64,000 nucleotides of DNA from Oryza sativa Japonica Group (taxonomy: Eukaryota > Streptophyta > Magnoliopsida > Poales > Poaceae), in the NCBI RefSeq assembly GCF_034140825.1, contig NC_089035.1:2811001-2875000 (forward strand). Reading direction: 5' to 3'. Positions 11,301-21,612 of the stretch are shown here, one piece after another (position 1 is the first letter of the stretch; each line of letters begins with the position of its first letter). The notes beneath the pieces are model-generated. The model did not search any database and had not been told where the DNA came from. It saw only the letters and a list, made by a program, of their open reading frames with translations. Position numbers and translations under genes: made by a program.

Positions 11301-11668
11301 TGCTGCTTGAGATGTTTACAGGAATGAGCCCAACAGACGATATGTTCAGAGATTCCTTGGACCTGCACAGTTTCTCAGAGGCTGCTCATCCTGACAGAAT
11401 CCTGGAGATAGCCGATCCGACGCTCTGGGTGCATGTAGACGCCGAGGATAGCATCACAAGAAGCAGAATGCAAGAGTGTTTGATTTCAGTCATTGGCCTC
11501 GGCTTGTCCTGCTCAAAGCATCAACCCAAAGAGCGAATGCCAATACAAGATGCAGCCCTGAAGATGCATGCGATCAGAGACGACGCTTACCTGATGTTTT
11601 CTGGCTCTCTTTCAGTGGACATGGAAGAGGAGACGAAACAAATTAGCAGCGATTTGAAGCAACAGTGA
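8371..11668 (+). CDS. RLK-1: XA21-like LRR receptor kinase, non-RD
   Basis: Exons 8371-11143 and 11244-11668 (phase-1 GT-AG intron) encode 1065 residues. The signal peptide is residues 1 to about 28 (MAMALASFLLLLLSVFMSIF). Next come an LRR N-terminal cap (ALLAFK...SWNGSAGPCSWEGVAC), about 21-22 plant-type LRRs (LxxLxLSxNxLSGxIP) to about residue 640, and a cysteine pair (NSELCGG..LPPC). The transmembrane helix is about 677-698. The kinase has a Gly loop (GKGSYGVVYK, about 741), a VAVK lysine (about 765), HCDLKPSN (about 870) and DFG (about 890). Cys replaces Arg in HRD, so it is a non-RD kinase, the class of plant pattern-recognition receptors (XA21, FLS2, EFR). It should sit at the plasma membrane and sense a microbial or peptide ligand that is unknown. 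The upstream in-frame region lacks an ATG before 8371. All expected catalytic parts are present. Confidence 0.93.
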
Positions 11669-12205
11669 GTAACTAGGCCTGAAGAGTGTACAAGAATAAG
11701 ATATGCTTGCTGGGGAAAATGTTTTAACAGCTCAGCTGCCGATGGCGACTTGCCAGAATTCCGAGAAACAAAAGCTGAGACGCTGAAGATGTAGCATTTT
11801 CCTTCGTGGTTCATATCAGTCAGTCTTTATTTGCGTCAGTTCATATGGCTATATGTAATGTAAGCTAATAGAACGTTCAGTAACTGCCGATGTGTACATT
11901 ACAACCAATACGGCAATACTACTATGTGGAGAACTGTCAGAAAGATTTTTGACTGTTCATCCTTTTCGTACAAAATGAAAATTCAAATCATACCTGTAAT
12001 CACACATGAAAATCAGATTATGAGATTGCGCCACGTTTTTGTGGGACGGAAAGAACAGGTTTCGAGCTGTTTTACCAATTACCAAACCATAACAACACTT
12101 GAAGAATTTATCAATCAAAAACTTTCCTGCATATGGTCCATGCATTTCAATTCATATGCTGGTGCTTATATTACTCATTATTTTACCACTGCATAACATG
12201 TGTAA
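11669..12205. other. Convergent 3' region of RLK-1 and F-box-1
   Basis: There is no gene. Sequence from about 12070 to 12200 (TTTACCAATTACCAAACC...) is the 3' flank of F-box-1 and recurs behind F-box-2 at about 14490, marking the edge of the F-box duplication. Confidence 0.6.
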
Positions 12206-13432
12206 TCATCCTGTAGATGTAGACCCTCCTCCACATAGGCCACCAAGCTGGAGCAGAAAGAACTCCACCAAGTCCATCTCGTACGGCACAGGCGGCAGAT
12301 CCATCTCGCGGCCAATTCGCAGGGGCAGGAAGCAGTCCATGGCCCTGTCGATCACCTTCTTGTCGAGGTCGACGACGAACACGGCGCCGCTGCTCCTGTA
12401 CATCATGGCCACCGATCCCATGTCCAAGCCATGCATCAGCGGCACGCAGTATGGGTAAGGCGCCGGCAATGTCATCCACATCACGTCGCGGCGCCACGCC
12501 GCCGCATCGTCGTCGCCATCGCCGCGTCGCTGCTGCTTCCAGATTCTGACGTGCATGGGGAACACGCAGGCGATGGTGAGCTCGCCGTCCCCGCCGACGC
12601 AGAGCAGCGTGGCCGTCGCGCCGCCGGCGCGGACGGGGAGATTCGTCATGGAGACGCGCGGCGTGGCTGCGGCCGGCACGCCCACCTCCACGCTGAGCTT
12701 GTACAGGCGGTCGCCTCGGGTGGCGCTCGCGACGTCGTCGGTGCACAGCCAGTGCGCCGCGCCGCGGTGAACGACGGCGGATGGCGTCGATCTGCCCGCC
12801 AGCGAGAAGCGGAGGAGATCCAGGAACTCGGCGGGCGCGGCCCAGCCGCCGGCGGCGGAGTACGAGTTGACGTACATGGTGATGCTGTTCGCGTGCTTGG
12901 TGGTGACGAGCAGCTGCGAGAACGTGAAGCGGCCTGACGATGCCGGCTGCTGCGGCTTCCCAGCGAGGTCGTCGGAGACGACGATGGCGTAGCTGGTGAC
13001 CTTGTAGGGACCAAGGTCAGAGTACTCCTCCAGGCGCGGGACCACGTGGCGCTCGCCGGTGACGGGGTTGGAGAGGAAGAGGAGGCGGGTGATGGGAAGC
13101 CGCATCAGGAGGACGCCGCGGCGCGCCGCCAGTGGCTGGACGGAGTTGGAGGAGCCGGAGGAGGCGAGGGGGCGGAGCGGCGAGCTCGGCACCGGCAGGA
13201 AGCCGAATGTCGAGACCTTGATGCGCTGCAGGTGGAAGAAGAAGCCGAGGAGGTCGCCGGCGCGCTGGCCGCCCCAGAGGTCGAGGAGGAAGGCGCGGTC
13301 GGTGAAGCGGCGCAGCCAGCGGCGGCATGTGGCGGCGAGCATGAAGAGGCTCTTGACGCTGGCCACGCGGGAGAGGACCTGGAGGAGGACGTCCTCCGGC
13401 AATGCCGCGATGATGCCGCCGTCGTCCGCCAT
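12206..13432 (-). CDS. F-box-1: F-box protein
   Basis: This single exon of 408 residues starts MADDGGIIAALPEDVLLQVL. The F-box is at residues about 8-50 (LPEDVLLQVLSRVASVKSLF...CRRWLRRFTDRAF), which binds SKP1 in SCF ubiquitin ligases. The remaining 350 residues form a grass-type associated domain with no kelch or LRR repeats I can identify. Features include 'LLFLSNPVTGERHVVPRL', 'RGAAHWLCTDDVA', and the C-terminal 'MDLVEFFLLQLGGL'. It is very GC-rich. The ATG at 13432 was chosen because the F-box follows directly; the open frame upstream is leader. Substrate unknown. It is closely paired with F-box-2 and F-box-3 in this window. Confidence 0.88.
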   Translation of the reverse strand: MADDGGIIAALPEDVLLQVLSRVASVKSLFMLAATCRRWLRRFTDRAFLLDLWGGQRAGDLLGFFFHLQRIKVSTFGFLPVPSSPLRPLASSGSSNSVQPLAARRGVLLMRLPITRLLFLSNPVTGERHVVPRLEEYSDLGPYKVTSYAIVVSDDLAGKPQQPASSGRFTFSQLLVTTKHANSITMYVNSYSAAGGWAAPAEFLDLLRFSLAGRSTPSAVVHRGAAHWLCTDDVASATRGDRLYKLSVEVGVPAAATPRVSMTNLPVRAGGATATLLCVGGDGELTIACVFPMHVRIWKQQRRGDGDDDAAAWRRDVMWMTLPAPYPYCVPLMHGLDMGSVAMMYRSSGAVFVVDLDKKVIDRAMDCFLPLRIGREMDLPPVPYEMDLVEFFLLQLGGLCGGGSTSTG

Positions 13433-13730
13433 GGGTGTGCGCACGTACGTACGTGCAAAGGCGTTAGATGATCTCCCGCGATTGCATCTAGTAGATGAGA
13501 AAGTCTTTTCTGAATATGAATCGTAGCGTAGTGGGGAGTGTGTGTGGGTGGGGGTGGTTGGGGGGTGGGGGGTTCGACGAAGCATGCCGAAACATGGCTG
13601 GATGTTGGGCCTAGGAAATGAAAATTGGGCCGTTTCTGGAGACGACGCGTAGATGGGCCAGTGGCTTAATGGGTTTCGCGCTAAATACCTACCGCCATCA
13701 CCAAATATCGAGCTGCGAAGTTCAATATTA

Positions 13731-13996
13731 GGGCTGTTTTGGATTGAGACCCTACCAAAATTTTTTAATAGTAAACGTGCTAGTTTAGATTGAAGCCAAA
13801 CAATTGATAGCGCCTACGCTCAATTTGGCTATATTCTAAAATCTTCTTCACTCTCATACTAAATTTTAGCTTTATATTGGTATTAAACCAAACATAGACT
13901 AGCTAACTTTACCCTACCAAAAAATTGGTAGTGCTAAAAGTTGTCTAGATTTTAGCACTACCAATTAATTGGTAGGGTAGAGAACCAAATAGGCCC
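13731..13996. mobile_element. Tourist-like MITE with TTA target duplication
   Basis: The ends are GGGCTGTTTTGGATT and, in complement, GGGCCTATTTGGTTC, flanked by TTA on both sides (13728-13730 and 13997-13999). The length and TTA duplication fit the PIF/Harbinger (Tourist) group. It lies in the spacer between the two tandem F-box genes. Confidence 0.75.
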
Positions 13997-14680
13997 TTAA
14001 TAAAGTAGAAAAAAATTATAAAATTATAACCCTGGGATATCGTAACTAGAAAAACGAAGAAAAAATAACCACCACCCACCCACCAACACACAAACCCAAG
14101 AGAAAACTATCACTAGATCGGCCGTCGCTAAGCCAACGAAGAAACTACAGCCAAGGTTGTCCAAAAGATCATAACCCAATTCTAACAACCGACACTAAAC
14201 CTCACTCTAGCCATATCTTTAGAATCGAGGAAGATGGGTGAGGGAGAAAAATGAAACCTCTTCCTCCTATACCCTTCGACATGGCCAACTTTCATATTCT
14301 GCGTGAGCCTTATAAAATCCCGCATTTCCGGCGGACGGTCACGCTCACCTCATCAGGTTGTGCGTAAGCAACGAGCAAACGACCAGACCATAAATCAGGG
14401 TGGATAATGCACAATGCCATATTGTTAATGAACAAAAATTGCTGAACAAAGGATCAGACAGTCAAAAAAAAAAGGAAAAAAAAAAGGTGACACCAATTAC
14501 CAAACCTTAATAACACTTGAAGAATTTATCAATGATAATAATATGCTGTTGTCCTTAAATCAAAACTTACTTTTTTTTCCCGCACATACCCCTATTCTAC
14601 AATTAACCCTCGTTTTTCTACTGCATAACATGAGTAATTTTCGCGGGGCCATAAACATGTGTAATCAATCAATCAATTAA
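13997..14680. other. Spacer between F-box genes
   Basis: AT-rich spacer. From about 14490 it is similar to the 3' flank of F-box-1 (ACCAATTACCAAACC, GAAGAATTTATCAAT). No gene is seen. Confidence 0.5.
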
Positions 14681-15928
14681 TTAATTGATTATCCTGTAGA
14701 TCACCTCTGCTGCATAGAGCCATAGACCACCAAGCTGGAGCAGAAAGAACTCCACCAAGTCCATCTCGTACGGCACAGGCGGCCGATCCAGTGAATGGTC
14801 CATTCGCAGGGGCAGCAAGCAGTCCATGGCCTTCTCCATCACCTTCTTGTCGAGGTCGAGGACGAACACAGCGCCGGTGCTACTGTACATCATGGCCACC
14901 GATCCCCTGCGTCCCAATCCATGCGCCATCGTGTAACTTTTGGGGTAGTTGGACACCTCCGTTGGCATCCAAATCACGTCGCGGCGCCACGCCGCCGCAC
15001 CGTCGCCATCGCCATCGCCGCGTCGCTGCTGCTTCCAGACTCTGACGTGCATGATGAACACGCAGACGATGGTGAGCTCGCCGTCTCCGCCGACGCAGAG
15101 CAGCGGCGTCGGCGTGCCGCCGTCGAGGACGGGGAGCTTCGTCATGGAGACGCGCGGCGTGGCCGTGGCTGTGCCGCCCACCTCCACGCTGAGCTCTTGT
15201 ACAGGTAGTCGTCTCGGGTGGCGCTCGCGACGTGGTCGGTGCACAGCCAGTGCGCCGCGCCGCGGTGGACGACGGCGGATGACGATGATCCCTCGCCCAC
15301 CAGGGAGAAGCGGCGGAGATCCAGGAACACGGCGGGCGCGGCCCAGCTGCTGCGCGTGGCGGAGTACGAGTGGAGGTACACGGTCTTGATGCTCTTGTGC
15401 TTGGTGGTGACGAGCAGCTGCGAGAACATGAAGCGGCCTGAAGATGGCGGCTGCTGCTTCCCGGCGAGGTCGTCGGAGAAGATGATGGCGCAGCTGGTGA
15501 CGGCGAAGGAACCAAGGTTGGAGGGGCCCTTCAGATGCGGGAGAACGTGGTGCTCGCTGGTGATAGGGTTGAAGAGGCCGAGGAGGTGGCTGGTCGCCTC
15601 TGACCAGTCGTTGGAGGGGGAAAGCCGCATCAGGAGGATGCCGCGGCGCGCCGTCAGGGGCTCGCCGTCGTAGCTGGAGGGGATGGGGGCGAAGCGGCGG
15701 CGCCGGCAGGAAGCCGAATGTCGAGGCCGAGTTGCGTTGCCGGTGGAAGAAGAAGCCGAGGAGGTCGCCGGCGCGCTGGCCGCCCCAGAGGTCGCGGAGG
15801 AAGGCGCGATCGGTGAAGCGGCGGCATGTTGCGGCCAGCATGAAGAGGCTCTTGACGTTGCCCACGCGGGAGAGGACCTGGAGGAGGACGTCCTCCGGCA
15901 ATGCCGCCATGATGTCGTTGTCCGCCAT
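14681..15928 (-). pseudogene. F-box-2: F-box gene with paired frameshifts
   Basis: This tandem copy of F-box-1 starts at the matching ATG (MADNDIMAALPEDVLLQVLS). The F-box (with the 'RRWLR' residues shortened to 'RR') and the C-terminal third (LSVEVGG...MDLVEFFLLQLGGLW) lie in one frame. The middle (from about 15700 down to about 15200) matches F-box-1 only in another frame (EPLTARRGILLMRL, NPITSEHHVLPHL, HRGAAHWLCTDHVASATRDD). The first frame nevertheless has no stop across the middle, so a 415-residue protein with a foreign Arg/Pro-rich centre could be made. It is most likely a recently damaged gene, but a working altered protein cannot be excluded from sequence. The 5' flank, including ACGTACGTACGTGCAAAGG, is shared with F-box-1. 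Confidence 0.75.
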
Positions 15929-16011
15929 GGGTGTGTGCACGTACGTACGTGCAAAGGCCTCCGCGATTGCATCTAGTAGATGTATTGCATTGTATAGGAG
16001 GGTGAAATCTG

Positions 16012-16092
16012 GTGATTAAAAATCAAAATTCTCATCTTAATCTCACCATCAATTCTCTCGTGTAAACTCCCAATCCTCTTCCCTCGAGTTGC
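16012..16092 (-). mobile_element. Truncated MITE end
   Basis: About 80 bases are, in complement, nearly identical to the left end of the element at 56046 (AACTCGAGGGAAGGAGATTG..., GAGATTAAGATGGGAATTTG). Only this end is present, upstream of F-box-2. Confidence 0.65.
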
Positions 16093-16166
16093 AAAACAAG
16101 CTGTGAAGGTCGCCGCTGCAGGCCGAAACGCGGCTGGATGTTGGGCCTGTACAGCTGTACTGGATA

Positions 16167-16513
16167 TCAACTCTTGGTGATATCTATACTTCTATAGTCT
16201 CGGAATATTACTGCTTGAGATGTTTACAGGAAAGAGTCCAACGGATGACGTGTTCAGAGATTCATTAGATCTGAATAAGTTTACCAAGGATGCTCTTCCA
16301 GACATAACTTCGGAGATAGCAGACTCAACAATCTGGCTGCATGTAGAACCACGGGATAACATTATACAGAGCAGAATCCAGGAGTGTCTCGTTTCTGTCT
16401 TCATGTTAGGCATATCCTGCACAAAGCAACAGCCTCAAGAGCGAGCATCAATAAGAGATGTAGCAGTAGAGATGCATGCACTAAGAGATGTATACCTCAT
16501 GTTTGCCAATTAG
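16167..16513 (+). pseudogene. Kinase exon-2 fragment (RLK-1-like)
   Basis: This is the C-lobe end of an LRR-XII kinase: STLGDIYTS..LGILLLEMFTG, SPTDDVFRDSLDLNKFTKDA, then IQECLVSVFMLGISCTKQQP and RDVYLMFAN*. It begins abruptly where the F-box-2 upstream sequence ends (about 16160), and no exon 1 is present. The last 98 codons are still open, but the fragment lacks the catalytic residues and a start of its own. It resembles RLK-1 exon 2 most. It precedes H2B-1 tail to tail, as the kinase relics do in the other three units. Confidence 0.82.
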
Positions 16514-17265
16514 CTTGCATAGGTATTACTAGAACAGAAGGAAAAGCCTCCACTGAGACACCGAAAACAGCTACAATAGCCAAGCTCATTGGAAATAATC
16601 CTGAAATAACTTTAGTCACATGTAGTGTTTCAGTTAGCAATTGTTCTCACTTCTGAGAGCTATATTTCTTTGCCAGAGTATCAGAATCATACAATTTAAT
16701 GTAAAATTCACCTAATTGTTTCCTTCGTGCTTAATTTCATTGTTTCCTTCTTCCTGCTTGATTGAAATGGTAGAGCTCCTACTGTACTGGTTCCTTCCCA
16801 AAATTCACCTTACATTGTTAGTTCAAAGTACAAAAGCGCCAACTTCCACTAGTACCAACTAGCAAACAGCAAGAATCTATCCAATTCAAGCAATTGTGTT
16901 TGTGTCCACACATAAAACGCATGAGTAAAAGTGTAGAACACCAAACAAGCCAGGAGCAGCATTATTCCTGAAGTGAGTTGCCATGTCCTCAGTTGCTACG
17001 TATGCATACCAGAACATCAATTTTGTTCCAGAAAATTTCACAGTATCGTAGTAATCTCAAACAGAATGAACACCACAAACAAGAAATCGAGCAATCACAA
17101 AACAGGAAGCACATAGAAGTCTAGAAGAGCATCGTTAATATCTCAGATAAATAAGCAACAGTTTACCAAAAGCAGCGCCACAACCGCCAACTACACACTA
17201 ATAAGACATCCATTTCTACCACTACCAGATAGTAGACAGAACTAAATACTACCAATAGATGGAAT
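16514..17265. other. Spacer between kinase relic and H2B-1
   Basis: It contains a short block (about 16615-16675, GTAGTGTTTCAGTTAGCAATT...TATATTTCTTTG) that recurs at about 34450, 41198 and 53775 in the same place in the other three units. The part next to the H2B stop is its 3' UTR. No gene is seen. Confidence 0.6.
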
Positions 17266-17727
17266 CTAAGCGGAGGTGAACTTGGTCACAGCCTTGGTGC
17301 CCTCGGAGACGGCGTGCTTGGCGAGCTCGCCGGGGAGGACGAGGCGGACGGAGGTCTGGATCTCCCGTGAGGTGATGGTGGGCTTCTTGTTGTAGCGCGC
17401 GAGCTTGGCGGACTCCCCGGCGAGCTTCTCGAAGATGTCGTTGATGAAGGAGTTCATGATGGACATGGCCTTGGAGGAGATGCCGATGTCGGGGTGGACC
17501 TGCTTGAGCACCTTGAAGATGTAGATCTTGTAGGTCTCGACGCTCTTCTTCGCCTTCTTCCGCCCCGCCTTCTTCCCCTCGCCGCTGCTCTTCTCGGCCT
17601 TGCCGGCGGGGAGACGCTTCTCCGCCTTGGGCTTCTTCCCCGCCAGGGCCTTCTCGGCCTTCTCCGCCGCGGGCTCCTCCTCCGCGGGCTTCTTCGCCGC
17701 CGGCTTCTTCTCCGCCTTGGGCGCCAT
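17266..17727 (-). CDS. H2B-1: histone H2B
   Basis: This single exon of 153 residues is a complete plant H2B. The N-terminal tail is Lys/Ala/Pro/Glu-rich ([20 protein letters not shown]), with repeated KKP(A/K)AEK motifs. The histone fold runs from about residue 60 ([20 protein letters not shown]) to the αC helix ([22 protein letters not shown]). The Lys in AVTKFTS (residue 149) corresponds to the conserved mono-ubiquitination site. It pairs with H2A in the nucleosome. This copy is the most divergent of the four in the tail ([18 protein letters not shown]); the fold is almost unchanged. The intronless structure and its promoter (separate entry) fit a replication-dependent histone gene. It lies convergent to the kinase relic at 16.2 kb. 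Confidence 0.95.
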   Translation of the reverse strand: MAPKAEKKPAAKKPAEEEPAAEKAEKALAGKKPKAEKRLPAGKAEKSSGEGKKAGRKKAKKSVETYKIYIFKVLKQVHPDIGISSKAMSIMNSFINDIFEKLAGESAKLARYNKKPTITSREIQTSVRLVLPGELAKHAVSEGTKAVTKFTSA

Positions 17728-17827
17728 GGATGCCGCTCTCTTCTTCTCGGGGAAGGGAAAGGGGAGACGAAAATTTGGGGGAATTCGGTTGCGAGTTGTG
17801 GAGTTGAAGGGGAGGCGGCGGCGATGG

Positions 17828-17972
17828 TATTAAAGGAGGGGAGAGGTGGGCGCTGATTGGCGGAGGGGGTGCGCCGCGGATCGATGACGTGGAGGAGCAT
17901 GTGGCGCACGATTGGTGTTGTTTTCCTATGGACGGCTGAGATGCGTTTCGGCGCGGAAAGTGTACGCGGGAA
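17828..17972 (-). promoter_or_regulatory. H2B-1 promoter: type I histone element, CCAAT, E2F-like site
   Basis: On the minus strand, 17892-17875 reads CCACGTCATCGATCCGCG, an exact match to the plant type I histone element (hexamer ACGTCA plus reverse octamer GATCCGCG). A CCAAT box lies at 17856-17860 and a weak TATA-like TTTAATA near 17829. A GCGGGAA E2F-like site lies at 17966-17972. These elements direct S-phase transcription in known plant histone genes. Confidence 0.85.
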
Positions 17973-18625
17973 CGGGAGGAGTAGGCGGTTTCCGTCGCGC
18001 GCGCGGGGATTACGAGTTTTCATGGTTGGGCAGTTGGGCTTTCTTTCGTAGAGTTTAGCTCATGGCCCAGTAAAAGTCGCAGGCTTGGAAACTGGGCTAT
18101 TCCCGATTCGAGGCCCACGAGAGTGGCCTGTTTACTTGTTTCTGGGCTAATCGAGCTACTACTATTTCTTTTTGCTCTAAAGTCTATACAAACATGTTAA
18201 TGTCTTAGCGTATGACCTCATCAACCGTCCGGCCTTCCACGGTGAATCGCTAAAATGGTATAACACCTGTTGTTTGTCAATAGCATTATCACAGCATAAA
18301 GCAATTGAACCAGTCGCATGAACCTCTATTTCTTTTTTTCCCAAATTAGATGGAGTCACACCTCTAGAATCATGTGATGGTCAATTTTTGTGATGAGCAA
18401 TTATTAAATGCGAGTGTTTATTGAAAATATAGTAATTAATATTTTCTGTCAGTGAACAGTGCAGCACTGAGTGGCCGGTCAGACCAGACAATGGGCGGCG
18501 GTCAAACCGAGAGGTGTCCGGGCAATTATTCCCTTAATCTCTCCCCTTCCTATCAGACTGAGGGTGCTTCATTTTTTACATGTTGAGGGTAGGGTTAAAT
18601 ACTAATTTTGGCTACAAATGTTGCA
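17973..18625. other. Spacer upstream of H2B-1
   Basis: Several TGGGC/GGCCCA motifs lie at 18030-18150, as in other promoters of the window. Beyond them no gene or repeat boundary is recognised. Confidence 0.45.
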
Positions 18626-19365
18626 GAGTACGGGGAAGGTTCTGTAGTCACGAAGGTGGGTGATACTTACAGCTTAGGTATATTATTGCTTGAGATGTTC
18701 ACCCGAATGACATTTTCAGGGATTCAATGGATCTGCACAAGTTTGTTGTAGCTTGTGTTCTTGACCGACCCCTAGACGGATTCGGTTCCAGTGCAGTGGC
18801 CACTGTCAAGTTAAGCAGTCACAAGAGTATCATTGGATTTAAAACGGATGGCCTAGATGCCTCTTTAGTACTGTAGCAAATTAGTGTAGCGTTTTTTAAT
18901 GAAAAAATGTGCAGCTCTAATTTTACTGTATCTCACAATTTAAACCATTGGATCAATAAATAAAGGGTTGGGATTGTGTAACTGCACTAGATCTCAATTC
19001 CCCCTAGAATAGCTGATCCAACAATCTAGCTGCATGAAGAAGAAAATGTACAGCTCTAATTTTACTGTAGCTCACAATTTGGACCATTGGATCAATAAAT
19101 AAAGGGCTGGGATTGATCTCAATTCCCCCTAGAATAGCTGATCCAACAATCTGGCTGCAAGAAGAAGAAAATGATTCAGATGTTAAACACACAAGCATAA
19201 AAACAATAATTATTCAACAGTGCTTGGTGTCTGTTTTTAGGCTCGGCACATCGTGCTCAAAGCAACAACCAGAGAACGAATAGTGTTATCAGAAGCTGTA
19301 TCAGAGATGAATATCTCAGGTCTTGGATGCTTGGCCATGAAGAACATAGCACTGTGAGCTAAGCG
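18626..19365 (+). pseudogene. Broken kinase exon 2 with internal insertion and tandem duplication
   Basis: The stretch starts like the exon 2 of RLK-4 (GCAGAGTACGGGGAAGGTTC; V..GDTYSLGILLLEMFT, then DIFRDSMDLHKFVV at 18712-18755). It then runs into unrelated sequence (about 18775-18900) and resumes at 'IADPTIWLHEEEN'. The segment with IADPTIWL occurs twice (about 18901-19040 and 19041-19165), each copy preceded by the same non-coding stretch (CAGCTCTAATTTTACTGTA). It continues with QQCLVSVFRLGTSCSKQQ to the end of the gene. No exon 1 is present. Stops, a deletion after EMFT and the insertion exclude function. Confidence 0.82.
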
Positions 19366-20149
19366 TTGCGCAAGATACATATGTAGTGTTCATGATTGTA
19401 CCAGGAATAATTGGAGGAATACAAGGTTGCTTAGTTGATACTATTCATTATTTTATCTTAAATAAAGCTTAGATGCACGTCATTGTAGTGGTTTATGCTT
19501 AGAAGCTGTCACTTAAGAAGGTATTTCTGCCGATAAATAAAGATCTTCAACAGAGTTTGGGCCGAGGTTACCGCCACCTCGCGGTAGCACGATAACCGCG
19601 ATAATTGTCTAAAATCGTACAGAAATCACATTCAAAAATTCGAATTCAAAACTCGGCAGTTTCGCGGTTTCACCGCGGTTACCGCACGGTTTACCGTGAT
19701 AACCGCGATATTTGCACGGTTATTGCGGTCTGTATAGTTGAAATCATGTAAATGAAAAATAAATAGGGAAAAAATAAAAAATACGGTTGAATATGTGTAG
19801 AAAACTAGAAATTGAGAATAATTGAAAGAATATGTAGGATACTTAAGGCCCAATATTGTCTTCCTTTTTTCAATTTGTAAACTATTTTTTATTTTACCCT
19901 CAAATTTGAATTTAGTTTACTCTATTTTTTAAAAAATCTTCACCATTGGCAATTATAAATCAAGAACTACATCCATGTTTTTTTTTCATTTTTTCTCCAA
20001 AAGTTTGAATTTGGTCAAAATCCATCCAAATCAATCGCCAATTTCCCCTACCGTACCCCGCGGTAAGCGTGATAATCAGCGCAATAAGTGAAACCCTGCT
20101 CTTCAGACATGCCCCTGATAATTGATAAATAAAACTTATGTGAGCTTAA
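19366..20149. repeat. AT-rich spacer with repeated GGTTACCGCGG motifs
   Basis: Between about 19570 and 20095 the motif CGCGGTTACCGC/GATAACCGCGA recurs about eight times in both orientations at the two sides of an AT-rich core. This suggests a non-autonomous transposon whose exact ends I cannot fix. Before 19570 is the 3' flank shared with the other kinase genes (TGTAGTGTTCATGATTGTACC). Confidence 0.4.
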
Positions 20150-20392
20150 GTGGTGTTCTTTTATCCTGAATATGAAAATGAAGATTTAAGTTTTTTACGC
20201 AAAACGATGTGGTATTAACGTATGATTGATTGAGTTTTAATTATTACAAACTTGAAAAATAGATTAATGTGATATTTTAAAGCAACTTTCATATAGAAAG
20301 TTTTCGCACGAAACGTATCGTTTAACAGTTTAAAAAACGTGCCACAAAAATTTTAATCTTCATTTAACTCTTATCGAAGAAAAGAACGGACC
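20150..20392. mobile_element. MITE with TTAA flanks
   Basis: The left end is GTGGTGTTCTTTTATCCTGA. The right end reads, in complement, GGTCCGTTCTTTTCTTCGAT. TTAA lies on both sides (20146-20149 and 20393-20396). The core AGCAACTTTCATATAGAAAG...CGAAACGTATCGTTTA is also present in the element at 43365, so the two are relatives. Confidence 0.7.
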
Positions 20393-20695
20393 TTAATTTT
20401 GCCACCATGTCTTACTCATCGTCCCCGTGAACCCCTTTCTTTGTCGCCACAATCACTGCAATGCACGCTACATCTTGTCTGTCGGCAATGATTCTCACGG
20501 GACGGCATATGCTGGCACTTGACTGACCACTTGCATTTGATGGAATATATATATATATATATATATATAGGACGCCCAGATAGGACTCCATGGTGCCCGG
20601 GCACCACTGACATCTGCCGTTGGATCACATTCTCATCTAGTTGATCGGTACATGTATATTTGATTAACGGGTTCACCCGTTAAGTACATTTGATT

Positions 20696-20830
20696 TGGAA
20701 ATTGACAGCGTGTGCATGCATGCAAAATATTTAGTAACGTCTTTAATACCTAGGTTTGGTAATTGACAGCGTGTGCATGCATGCAAAATATTTAGGAGTA
20801 TTAATTTAGCGTATTTAATACCTTTCCATC
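20696..20830. repeat. Subterminal tandem repeat, about 64-base unit x2
   Basis: The block AATTGACAGCGTGTGCATGC followed by ATGCAAAATATTTA occurs at about 20700 and again at about 20760. It lies just inside the left end of the large element. Confidence 0.8.
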
Positions 20831-21481
20831 AACAGTTCACGGCCGTTATTTGGTTTCTAAATATTTGTCACCATAATCATGGATTTGCGGTTTATTTGGC
20901 AACAAATATAATGCGGTTTATTAGGGTATATGAAAATCTAAGTATACTTCTACGATGTAGTATATATGGAAATGTTATCCTGCTGTTATTTTGAAAATAA
21001 TTATATAAGGAAACCGAGGTACCCTAAGTACACCATGGACGATGTAATTGGAATATAAGTATATATGGAGGCTAAGTATATGGTATGCTTATGTACACCT
21101 AGCTAAATTAGTGCGTTTTGCAATTTCCAGATTCAGAAAATGTTTACTCATTTATGTAATGTAATGGCTATGTATACACGGGTTATTTTTTCTATATACT
21201 TAGCTAACTTGTTAAGTATACAAAGTTTTAAATTACGTTAATTTAATTATATTATGAATCCAAGCGTATATAAATTTACAATTTGTGTACACGGTATATG
21301 TTAATTGATTGTCATCTTATATTGTTGTAAATAGAAATACCATGGTTTCTAAGTATATCTATATTTCAAATCTGTGTACTGTAGATTATTAGAATTTAAA
21401 ACTCGCCTACCTAGGCTGACAGTACATTATTTCCTAATTAAATTTGGAAGCAAGTATATTTTAAGTCGTTACGTCCGGATG

Positions 21482-21612
21482 TAAAATTTAATATAAATAA
21501 ATCCAAGTATATTTTTGTACCATGGATTTTAAGTATATCTAAAATTAAAATTTAATATAAATAAATCCAAGTATATTTTTGTACCATGGATTTTAAGTAT
21601 ATCTAAAATTTA
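21482..21612. repeat. Near-perfect tandem repeat, about 65-base unit x2
   Basis: Two adjacent copies start AAAATTTAATATAAATAAAT and contain GTACCATGGATTTTAAGTAT. They lie in the AT-rich subterminal zone of the large element. No coding content. Confidence 0.85.

Noticed and set aside
17454-18023. Arg/Ser-rich frames overlapping the H2B genes on either strand
   Set aside because: They recur identically at all four H2B genes and are out-of-frame readings of GC-rich histone code.
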